A stretch of DNA of 58,502 nucleotides from Ophiocordyceps camponoti-saundersi (nom. inval.) (Eukaryota; Ascomycota; Sordariomycetes; Hypocreales; Ophiocordycipitaceae). The stretch covers positions 1 through 58,502 of the forward strand of contig PDHQ01000220.1 of NCBI GenBank assembly GCA_003339415.1. Direction: 5' to 3'. Positions 38,435 to 46,254 of this stretch are shown in pieces (positions within the stretch are counted from its first letter, which is position 1; each line of letters starts with the position of its first letter). A program made the position numbers and the translations under genes. Below the pieces are notes generated by a model. The model was not told the DNA's origin, ran no database searches, and saw nothing but the letters and a program-made list of their open reading frames with translations.

Positions 38435-38644
38435 GTTATTCTAGTTATATAACTAGTATTTGCTTAACTGCCTATATAGGGGGGTAGTTATTCTTAGAGG
38501 ATATATATATATATTAATAAATAGGGGTATTTATTAACCTTCGTGTTAAGCCTATTTCTTATGCCCGTGATTGGCTTATTTGATCCCTTTATCGTCAACC
38601 TGTCTAGCTGCAGTCGCTGCGCAGGTGGGTACCTAGGTACTAGG
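38435..38644. other. Transition from RIP-affected DNA to normal DNA
   Basis: AT-rich, CpA-free sequence ends near 38,540. From there CpA/TpG-containing sequence of balanced composition begins (cttcgtgttaagcc and onward). A short TA repeat lies at 38,501-38,512. No gene is seen. Confidence 0.6.
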
Positions 38645-38698
38645 TAGAATGACGAAGCAAAAAAAACAACAACGAATAACAACGAAAACCCCACCCTC
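38645..38698 (+). repeat. Left terminal inverted repeat
   Basis: It begins TAGAATGACGAAGC, has an A8 run, and ends AACCCCACCCTC. Reverse-complementary to 41,816-41,873. Confidence 0.88.
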
Positions 38699-39085
38699 CT
38701 CTCTTTCATCCCTCTTCCCCTCTCCCCTCCTGTCTCCCACTCTCCCCTGCTCACCCTCCATATTACCCCCCTCTCTCACTCTCCCTCCCCCGCAAGTGCA
38801 TGGGGGCCGACTAATCCGGCGGCGACGGCGACGACGGGACGGCGCCAGTGCTCCATATGTAAGTATTTCAACACTGGCAACTTTTCTTTTCTGGTTGACA
38901 ACAGGTCGTTGTTGAACAGGTAGTTCAGGATGAAGCAGGCGCACCCTTCACTGTTGTGGTGTGGCGAACGACCAGTACCGTAGTCGTCTGGCGGATGCCG
39001 TCCCTTGCTGATTTGTGCATGAGTCCGGGTCGATATCTGCTTGAAAGCATCCGAAGATGCCCAAGTGCCCGTACGATGCTGGACC

Positions 39086-39513
39086 GGGCGAAGAAGCTGG
39101 ATGGCCGTGATGGGCGTCAAGCCCTGCCACTTGCGATCGCAGGCGCCGAGAAACTGATCCGGGGGCCATGTAAGAGGGGATAGAATCTTCCCCCAAGATC
39201 GCGGTGGCCATTCGCGGGCCTGCTTCGAGTCCCAGGACGTGTTGCCGAGGGGCATAGGTAAAGGACATACCCAGTAAGCTTCTCCTTATTCATGAAGCTG
39301 GGCGAAGAAGCTGGATGGCCGTGATGGGCGTCAAGCCCTGCCACTTGCGATCGCAGGCGCCGAGAAACTGATCCGGGGGCCATGTAAGAGGGGATAGAAT
39401 CTTCCCCCAAGATCGCGGTGGCCATTCGCGGGCCTGCTTCGAGTCCCAGGACGTGTTGCCGAGGGGCATGGGTAAAGGACATACCCAGTAAGCTTCTCCT
39501 TGTTCATGAAGCT
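39086..39513. repeat. 214-bp tandem duplication
   Basis: The unit beginning GGGCGAAGAAGCTGG at 39,086 repeats at 39,300 and is nearly identical (for example CATAGGTAAAGG against CATGGGTAAAGG). Several overlapping frames stay open through it, but none resembles a known protein. It is shorter than the roughly 400-bp tract usually needed for RIP in Neurospora. Confidence 0.85.
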
Positions 39514-39689
39514 GGCCTGGTAGCCAAAGCTCATATGTCCGTCGCAAGCACCTAGTTGTCCTTGTGATTGAAGTGCCGGTGGAAGTACCCCATGCAGAAA
39601 GAGAGATCGTTTCCAGACCAGGGTCTTTGTAAGGTGGGGATTTGATGGCTATTCAAGGCCATTCTTGGCAGCAGTCAGTTGGTGCAGCT

Positions 39690-40075
39690 GAATTTCTGGT
39701 GGCCGAGACAGGGGGATGAAGCCGTTTTGCCTGTGTCGATGACAGGAAGCAGAGAGTATCGAAGATAAGCATTGTACAGTTCTGGTGGCCGAGACAGGGG
39801 GACGTAGCCGTTTTTGCCTGTGTCGATGACAGGAAGCAGAGAGTATCGAAGATGAGCATTGTACAGTTCTGGTGGCCGAGACAGGGGACGTAGCCGTTTT
39901 TGCCTGTGTCGATGACAGGAAGCAGAGAGTATGGAAGATGAGCATTGTACTTCTGGCTGTAGAAATCTTCAACGCAGATCTGCCGCCCCCCCCCCCCCCC
40001 GCTGTAGGGGAAGGTGACCTTCTTTGCGTTTCCGCCATCGGGGCCGTACTCGGGCTTGCCGAGCAAGGCAAAGTG
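39690..40075 (-). pseudogene. Argonaute-like PAZ fragment with in-frame triplication
   Basis: The minus strand reads KPEYGPDGGNAKKVTFPY, a glycine run from a C14 homopolymer, ICVEDFYSQKYNAHL, then RYSLLPVIDTGKNGYVP. The motif VxDFYxxKYNxxLRYxxLPVIDTG matches the PAZ domain of fungal Argonautes. The segment YNAHL...GYVPLSRPPEL occurs about three times as 86-87-bp tandem units (39,695-39,955); one unit is 1 bp short and shifts frame. There is no start, Piwi domain or continuous reading frame, so this is a captured fragment. The assignment is by motif memory only. Confidence 0.55.
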
Positions 40076-40129
40076 TAAAGAGTTGTTCAAGCTCTGCATC
40101 CGGTCTCCTTGCCATCAATGAATGGGTTG

Positions 40130-40385
40130 CCGCAAGAGACTTCCAACAGATACTCGGTTCGAGGAGCACTTCGTCCTCTTTTGACTGTTCTTCGGTCAAG
40201 AATTCGTTCAACTTCATAATTGTCAGTATCGGGCTCAGGTCCGGGTCGTTCTCCTGGGGCTTCAGCAGGTCGAAGTTGCACCACTGACACAACCGGATGG
40301 ATGTTCAGCGAGTTGTCGAGATCGAGTCGATAGGCCAGATGGCCAACACGTTCAGTGACGCGAAACGGGCCTTGCTCTGCTGGGC
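40130..40385 (-). pseudogene. Gypsy integrase C-terminus and chromodomain fragment
   Basis: A clean minus frame reads AEQGPFRVTERVGHLAYRL, then NIHPVVSVVQLRPA, then YEVERILDRRTVKRGRS and RTEYL. This is the end of a chromovirus polyprotein: integrase C-terminal barrel, linker and the first half of the chromodomain. It breaks after TEYL, where VKWKGY would be expected. It is not RIP-mutated, unlike the Gypsy copies at 1-38 kb. It is fused at its 5' side directly to the Argonaute-like fragment at 40,386. Confidence 0.75.
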
Positions 40386-40550
40386 GATAAGATGAGCATT
40401 GTACTTCTGACTGTAAAAGTCCTCGACGCAGATCTGCCCCCCGTTGTACGGGAAGGTGACCTTCTTCGCGTTTCCTCCTTCGTGTCCGTACTCTGGCTTG
40501 AAGGCGAAATCGACGACTTTTTCCACGGCTTCATGCAGCTACAGCTGCTA
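40386..40550 (-). pseudogene. Second Argonaute-like fragment
   Basis: The minus frame reads HEAVEKVVDFAFKPEYG, then NAKKVTFPYNGGQICVEDFY and SQKYNAHL, then joins the Gypsy fragment. It is a diverged copy of the stretch at 39,960-40,075, with Y-N-G-G where the other copy has the C homopolymer. It extends further upstream than that copy. Not an intact gene. Confidence 0.5.
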
Positions 40551-40884
40551 GTGGGATGCTGTTAATGATGTTGATAAGGATGAGGAAGATGATGATATTG
40601 TTGTTGATGTTCTGAGTCTAGATCCGGCCGCCGCGTCGACCGCCTCCAAGTCGCTTTGCCTTTTCGCTTGCCTTGACGATGTTAGCATTATAATCAACAG
40701 CTAGTTATCATTATGAGCACGCACTCATCCCGTAGGTTCAGCACGTTCACGACCATCGTGACCGCATGGATGGTCATGTTCAGGGTCGACACCACAATGG
40801 ACACGATGTCTGATGGCTTCTCGTCGGACATAGCCACGTTGCAGCTGCAGCTACTCATGGGATGATGTTGATGATGTTGAAGAA

Positions 40885-41052
40885 GAAGAAGGAGGAGGAG
40901 GAGGAGGAGGAGGAGGAGGAGGAGGAGGAGGAGGAGGAGAAGAAGAAGACGATGATGATGTTAATAAGGACGACGACGATGACGACGACGACGACGGCGA
41001 CGATAATGATGATGATAACGATGTTGTTGTTGTTGTTGTTGTTGTTGATGTT
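40885..41052. repeat. Trinucleotide tracts (GGA, GAC, GAT, GTT)n
   Basis: A run of about 16 GGA units from 40,890, then GAA, GAC, GAT and GTT tracts. Open frames here encode only poly-Glu, poly-Ser or poly-Thr and are not genes. Confidence 0.85.
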
Positions 41053-41153
41053 GATGTTATGATTCTAGATACCATACGAATAGAAGTTACCCCTTTACAC
41101 AGTCTAGATCATGTAGGCTGGCAGGAAGAGCCAGTCTTTGCAGGGACATGCGG

Positions 41154-41610
41154 CAGGCAAGTTAACCCGTCTCTATGAGGAGGTGCTTCGGCAAGTTAAC
41201 CCGCCTTTGTAGGGAGGTGCTGTAGGCAAGTTAACCTGTCTTCGTAGGGAGATGCTGCAGGCAAGTTACCCGTCTCTATAAGGAGGTGCTTAGGTAGGCA
41301 AGTTAACCCGTCTCCATATAGAGATGCTTAGGCAAGTTAACCCGTCTTTGTAGGGAGATGCTAAAGGCAAGTTAACCCGTCTTTGTAGGGAGGTGCTGCA
41401 GGCAAGTTAACCCGTCTCTATAGGGAGGTGCTTAGGCAAGTTAACCCGTCTTTGTAGGGGGGTGCTGCAGGCAAGTCAACCCGTCTTTGTAGGGAGATGC
41501 TAAAGGCAAGTTAACCCGTCTTTGCAGGGAGGTGCTGCAGGCAAGTTAACCCGTCTTTGTAGGGGGGTGCTGCAGGCAAGTTAACTCTTCTTCATAGGTA
41601 GGAAGGTGGG
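41154..41610. repeat. 35-bp minisatellite, about 13 units
   Basis: Units begin GGCAAGTTAACCCGTC and end AGGGAGGTGCTGCA or a CTTA/CTAAA variant. The last unit is degenerate. There are no unique spacers, so this is not a CRISPR array. The unit is not a multiple of three, so no repeat protein is encoded. Confidence 0.88.
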
Positions 41611-41815
41611 CGTACGTGCCGGTGCTACGCCCGCGCGGGTGGGGGGGGTTTGGACAGGGGGCCTGAATGCGAGTCATATTCGGCACGTACCGACTTTTCT
41701 CTTGCCCGGTACAAAGTCGTAGGAGATCTAAAGTTACTCGTAATCTATAGGTATCTCTCTTTTCTGCCTACCACCGCCCGCCTTTGCCTTTTTTTACCTA
41801 CCTAGGTACCTACCT

Positions 41816-41873
41816 GAGGGTGGGGTTTTCGTTGTTATTCGTTGTTGTTTTTTTTTTTTGCTTCGTCATTCTA
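41816..41873 (-). repeat. Right terminal inverted repeat
   Basis: It ends GCTTCGTCATTCTA with a T12 run and is otherwise the exact complement of the left repeat. It lies 69 bp from the start codon of the next gene. Confidence 0.88.
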
Positions 41874-41942
41874 CATACATAAGCGATGGGCAATCAAGTC
41901 TAAACTTCTATATCTCTCCTCTTATCACAACCACCGTGTCAG

Positions 41943-42416
41943 ATGGACAAAACACCAGAGAAGCAGCAAGACGCTGACGGTTCAGTGGATGAGTGGTGCG
42001 TGTCACAACTCCCAAAGTAAAAACGTGCTCTTCCTCAACGTGATCCGTCTCTCTCTCTTCAGGGACAAGCGCATCTTCAGCACAGGCTGCGCAGGTGAAG
42101 AATTACTCACCCTAATTTTCTTTCCCTTTCCCCCCTTCTTTGACATGGCTGATCCCTCGCTGACGAAGGCTACATCATTCCATTGGGACAAAAAAAATAG
42201 AGGAAAACGCCAAGCTTACGGACTGCTACTTTGAGAAAAAGGACTGGAGAGCTTGTATTGCCGAGGTCAGCGTTTCTTTCATACTTTCCCCCTTCAAATC
42301 TATCCTATGACTTTGCAAGAACATGATCGGATTAAAAGCTTGCCATGCAGATGGAACGGTTCAGACAGTGCTGGCGGAAGAATGGCAACGACAAGCGAAC
42401 CTCGAGTCGATCATGA
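41943..42416 (+). CDS. COA4: Cytochrome c oxidase assembly factor 4-like protein (twin CX9C)
   Basis: Four exons: 41,943-41,995, 42,063-42,094, 42,201-42,265 and 42,351-42,416, giving 71 residues. Introns are 67, 106 and 85 bp with GT...AG ends; the second has the branch motif CTGAC. The protein has a short acidic N-terminus, then DEWDKRIFSTGCA, and two CX9C pairs (C27-C37 and C47-C57) in a CHCH helical hairpin with FEKKDWRAC and FRQCW. This pattern fits COA4/Cmc3, an intermembrane-space protein of cytochrome c oxidase assembly imported by the Mia40 disulfide relay. The upstream transposon leaves 69 bp before the ATG. MGM101 follows 259 bp downstream on the same strand. Confidence 0.85.
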
Positions 42417-42675
42417 TTGGTATTGAGGACGAAAATGCCCTCGTTCTTGAACCTACCCTAGGCCGTCGGACCTCGCTTGCTTGATGTACGCATAGTAGTA
42501 GCCTTGCTTATTTGCACATCAGATCCTGATACTCGGTCTTAGCTCCGCAGTATTTTTTTCTTCCTTCAACCCCGGTTTGACTCAAGGGGTTGCAAAAGAA
42601 TCTTCAAGACCTCCACCATATCAAGCTCCAAAGCCGAACTGAAGAGACTCCCAATTCACATCCCCATCAGCCGAC

Positions 42676-43549
42676 ATGTTCGTCTCCAGTCCAGCCGTCA
42701 AAATGGCAACCCAATTGCGTCTCGGCACGCAAGCCCACCGCCTCCTCACCATCGCACCCCGATCGCCGCACCCGACCAAGGCGCTGGCAACGACGAGTCG
42801 CAGATTCCTCTCTTCGGAACCGCCTACGTACGAAATCGGCAGCACAAATCACTGGGACACAGGCGAAGACGGAATAACCATAGAAGAAGGCGGCGTCCCG
42901 CCATCATCAACGATCCCAGAGGTCAATTGGCCAAAGAGCTTCAGGGGCGTGGCGTCGAAGCCCGTGACCGAGGAACAGTATCGGGTTCTGATGAGGCCCG
43001 TTCCCGAGTCGGATATTGAGGTGAAGCCTGATGGCGTCATTTACCTGCCCGAGATCAAGTATCGTCGTCGCATGAACGAGGCCTTTGGCCCCATGGGCTG
43101 GGGATTGATTCCAAAGGGAGATCCCGTCGTCGGTCAATCCATCGTGACGCGAGAATATGCCTTGATTGTCAGAAATCGGTAAGTTTTTTTCTTTTCCCTT
43201 TCACATGTTCTACATTTCTCCTCGTCGAGAAGCCCGCGCTGAAAAATTCCCGTCACCGGTCGCAAGCTTCGTCTCTCAGGCGCAGGGTGAGAACCCCTTC
43301 TTCGGTCCCGATCAGCTCCCTTCTGCTGTAGAAGGTTGCAAGTCCAACGCCCTTATGCGGTGTTGCAAGGACCTGGGCATCGCTTCTGAGCTTTGGGACC
43401 CTCAATACGTTCGCTGGTTCAAGAAGCATAATATGGAGGAGGTTTGGGTCGAGCATTCCGTTACCAAGAAGAAGCGAACGTTTTGGTATCGCAAGGGCAT
43501 GGTTGATGTGGCCTACCCTTACAAGATTACCACCAATTCTAGGTCTTGA
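42676..43549 (+). CDS. MGM101: Mitochondrial genome maintenance protein Mgm101
   Basis: Two exons, 42,676-43,178 and 43,267-43,549, give 261 residues; the 88-bp intron splits an Arg codon (CG|C, residue 168). The first 45 residues are basic and hydroxylated, as in mitochondrial targeting sequences (RRFLSSEP follows). The core keeps family signatures: IKYRRRMNEAFGPMGWGL, then across the splice RNRFVSQAQGE, then EGCKSNALMRCCKDLGIASE and WVEHSVTKKKR. Mgm101 is a Rad52-like single-strand annealing protein of mitochondrial nucleoids required for mtDNA maintenance. Length agrees with yeast (269). A second in-frame ATG ten codons on is an alternative start. The gene is convergent with the next one. 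Confidence 0.93.
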
Positions 43550-43850
43550 AGGAATGGGCCGCGCTCGGCTGGCCTCGCTGGAAGGGGCAAGAACCGCATT
43601 GTGAGGCTTTAAAGCACCGAGGTGTGCGCGCCATTCAAAGAGCGTACTGTCTTCGCCATACAGCGAATCCAGCGAATCCTCTCTCGGTCTCATCACAGAC
43701 GATAACTCGCGGGAAAAGAGCAGAAAAAGAAATGCATAACGAGATGCTCGTCGAGTCAGCTCGAGAGAGGGATGCCCAGCATGTTCCCCCCCGATCCAAG
43801 TCTACATGCAACGCGCCAGACGCCAGTATGACAGAAGCCTCTCGGAGACC
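43550..43850. other. Convergent 3' intergenic spacer
   Basis: It must hold both 3' untranslated regions of MGM101 and the REEP-like gene. Open frames on both strands here are extensions of the neighbours in other phases. No other structure is seen. Confidence 0.6.
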
Positions 43851-44930
43851 CTATTCCTCGTGCGAGGAGCCTTTTGTCGTGCTGCCCGCCCATGCCCAGG
43901 GTATCCAAGAACCAGAGCCGCCGGTGGGGACTTGACGTCGGCGAAGTGTTCTGTCGCCGTCCTCGTCACCGCTCTCAGCCTCGACCTTTTCAAAGTCGGT
44001 CTCGCTGCGACTCTTGCTCAGGCCACTGCTGCTGGGCCGCCGCCTGCCGGTTCCGGCCTCGTCTCGAGTAGCGTCGGCTACGTCGGCATCGGCCCGTTGA
44101 AGCTCTTGGGCCTCGCGATCGAGGGCGGAGAGGAGAATGTTGAGGCGCTCGCGCTGGGCGGCGATGAAGCTCATCTTTTCCGCCGAACCGCGCAGATCCG
44201 GAGGAATGAGGGGACCAGAGTCGGTTGCGGCACGGCCTGCGGCGGCGGAGACGGCGTTGGCGAGCATGTTGTAAAAGTCGTTGCCCGTGTAACTGGCGGC
44301 CGGCAACCTCGCGGTCGGGACGCTGAAGCGGGCGAGGAGCGACTGGGTGTAGCCGGCGGGGCCGGTCGGCGGAGAAGGCGGCGGCTGCTCGGTACGAGGC
44401 AGGCCGAGGATATTGGTCTTGAGGTAGTCGATGGCCTTGCGAAGGTAGGTCGAGCCGGCGGCCCGGAGGCGCTGATGGGTAGTGGCGATGAGTTTGTCAA
44501 TGGTGCCCTCGTTCTCCTCGAGGAAGGGGTGGATTCTCTGCTCGTAGATGATGCGCGCGCCTTGCGTCTGGGGCAAGATGAGGTAGAGGAAGAAGAAGAA
44601 GCGAATGTAGCCGTAAAACGGGATCCTGCGGAGAAAAATTGGGGAGTCAGTTGGGGCACCGGGTTGGTTTCGAAGGAGGGACTCGACCAACCAGGCGAGG
44701 ATGAAGGAGACCCATGATTCCGCGAGGAGGCAGCAGTTGAAGACGACCCAGTACATGAGCCATGGGGTTAACTGAGCCGGGTCCGACGTCTTGAGGGCTT
44801 TGTAGGAGGCGAAGATGGGAAAGAGAAAAGAGGTGATGGAGCTGGCGGGATCAGCGGGCGAAGGCCATGATGCGGGTCAGAGAGGGAGAGCGATGACATA
44901 CGAGAGGAGCATGGCGAAGAGGTCGAACAT
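43851..44930 (-). CDS. TB2/DP1/HVA22 (REEP-like) ER membrane-shaping protein
   Basis: Three exons on the minus strand: 44,930-44,902, 44,841-44,692 and 44,625-43,851, giving 317 residues. Introns are 60 and 66 bp with CTGAT and CTGAC branch points. The N-terminus MFDLFAMLLSS leads into hydrophobic segments at about 11-23, 37-62 and 64-77, with the family signature SYKALKTSDPAQLTPWLMYW and IPFYGYIRFFFFLYL, then LPQTQGARIIYE. The reticulon-like wedge is followed by an amphipathic helix region and a long, low-complexity Ser/Arg/Glu C-terminus (about 230-317). Family members bend tubular ER membranes (Yop1, REEP5). At 317 residues it is longer than Yop1 (about 180), so I give no symbol. Confidence 0.88.
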
Positions 44931-45690
44931 GATGGGCCGAGAGCGGCCCAGTCCGCGAGGCGTGAAGGAGTGAGGAGAAGATGGTGGAGAGAAGGAGGAG
45001 GAGGGGGGAAGAGGGAGGAGGAGGAGGGAGGAAGGATGAGCTTTGGTTAAGGAATGGTCTCCGGAGGAAGAGGATGTCGATGACTGATGAAGGGTCCGAG
45101 GCCGGGGGAGGGGGGGAAGGAGGGGGGAGGGCAGAGAGAGATGGAGAGAGACAGAGAGAGAGAGAGGGGCTAGACTAGCGGCTCATGCAGGGTGGGGTAA
45201 TAAGACGTCCGTCACTCAGGTACCCTTTTTATGACGGGACAGTGTCGGTTGGGCCGCGAGCGGGCGGAGGAGTTAAGTAGGCAGGCAGGCATGTACGGAT
45301 AGAGGGATAGAGGGCGTGACGAGCCCCGTGTGCATTGGCAAAGTGAGCGGCTGACGGATAGGCGAAACCAGCTAATGAACAGCACATGACCGGAAGCTCA
45401 CTTGGGGAGGTTTCTCTTTTTAGGTACAGGCTGCCCTGGTGGTGTAGCATCCCTAGGAGTAGGTAGGTAGTAGGCTAGGGTAGACCATCTTACTACCCAC
45501 TACCTATCTATCATTAACTCGTCGTCAACCAACACGCACAAACCTCACCTCACACATGCATATGCATCCGTACAGAGAGAAAAAGACTGTGTGAGTATGT
45601 GAGAGAGAGAGCCCTATTCTCACGAGCCTCTCGATAATACCTATGAATACCTACCCTCGCTCACATCCGCCCGTCCCAACCTCGGCCCTA
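44931..45690. other. Promoter/5' region of the REEP-like gene and spacer
   Basis: 44,960-45,175 is strongly GA-rich on the plus strand, that is CT-rich in the direction of the REEP-like gene, as typical of fungal promoters and 5' leaders. Short GTAGGTAGGTAG repeats lie at 45,460-45,475 and GA repeats at 45,600. No gene is resolved. Confidence 0.5.
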
Positions 45691-46138
45691 TCACATCGTG
45701 CACCACGGCTTCGTCGCCGCATCATCACTGCCAGTACAAAGTTCATCTTCCTCGGGTTTTGACAAGGGATTCCCCTCGTTGCGCTTAATATGACCGTGGG
45801 TTCGGAAGCGATTCGAGCTCATCGGATTCCTTTTTGGGTCGTTGATGATGGAAATTTCGCGTATCAGCAAGTCCTTGTCGGGAACTTGCACGGGTATGGC
45901 AGGGGGGACGCGTCTCATGTCGTCTAGATCACGATGACGCTGGTTTCGCAGCTTTTCGATGTCTGCTGTGAGTTTCGTCACGTTAGCCGCTAGAGCTGAC
46001 AACCCTCTATAGGTATCCGGGATACCTTGTGCAGATATATACCTAGAGGGAGAGAGAGAATAACTTACAGCTAATGTAGAGAGAAGAAACTCCCATGTAG
46101 AAAAAGGGGATGATGACGAGAATCTTGGAAAGATGCAT
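45691..46138 (-). CDS. Putative small secreted or membrane-anchored protein
   Basis: Model: exons 46,138-46,069 and 45,995-45,691, 124 residues, with a 73-bp intron (GTAAGT donor, TTGTCAG acceptor). A 43-bp alternative ending at ACAAG is also in frame. The N-terminus MHLSKILVIIPFFYMGVSSL is a good signal peptide or single membrane anchor. A short coiled-coil-like stretch follows (LAANVTKLTADIEKLRNQR), then a polar tail with only two Cys (ELCTG...KPWC) near the end. A TATAAAAGG element lies about 110 bp upstream on the same strand. No family is recognised. The size and signal suggest a secreted small protein, which is inference. Confidence 0.42.
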
Positions 46139-46245
46139 CTTGAACGATTCTGACTCTAGGATGTTTCTTTTTCCTCTGCTTTGTAGTTGTAGTCTTGTGT
46201 CCGTCTGTAGATGCAGAGTCAGACAACCCGGGGCGAAAGCCGTAT

Positions 46246-46254
46246 CCTTTTATA
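46246..46254 (-). promoter_or_regulatory. TATA box for the small secreted-protein candidate
   Basis: TATAAAAGG on the minus strand, 108-116 bp before the ATG at 46,138. The spacing fits a core promoter with a leader of about 70-80 bases rich in A and C. Confidence 0.45.

Larger units (their letters stand above)
38645..41873. mobile_element. TA-flanked TIR element carrying gene fragments (non-autonomous)
   Basis: Inverted repeats of 54 bp (38,645-38,698) and 58 bp (41,816-41,873) are identical except for the length of one A/T run (8 against 12). Both ends start at TA, then GAATGACGAAGC, so the likely target duplication is TA, as in Tc1/mariner/pogo transposons. The 3.2-kb interior has no transposase. 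It holds a 214-bp tandem duplication, an 86-87-bp triplication, antisense fragments of an Argonaute-like PAZ region and of a Gypsy polyprotein, a GGA microsatellite and a 35-bp minisatellite. It shows no RIP signature. A transduplicating (Pack-type) element is my interpretation. Confidence 0.7.

Noticed and set aside
1..38500. Long frames free of TGA in the AT-rich block taken as evidence of genes
   Set aside because: RIP turns TpG into TpA, so TGA vanishes from every frame. Only motif matches and protein-level conservation between copies were accepted.
40851..41075. Open frames encoding poly-Glu, poly-Ser or poly-Thr
   Set aside because: They are translations of the GGA/GAC/GTT microsatellites inside the TIR element.
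41154..41610. Regularly spaced repeats that could suggest a CRISPR array
   Set aside because: The units are directly adjacent with no unique spacers, and the genome is eukaryotic.
43806..44717. Long plus-strand open frame opposite the REEP-like gene
   Set aside because: The minus strand gives family-typical membrane segments, introns with branch points and a matching N-terminal exon. The plus frame is Gly/Arg/Val-rich shadow sequence.
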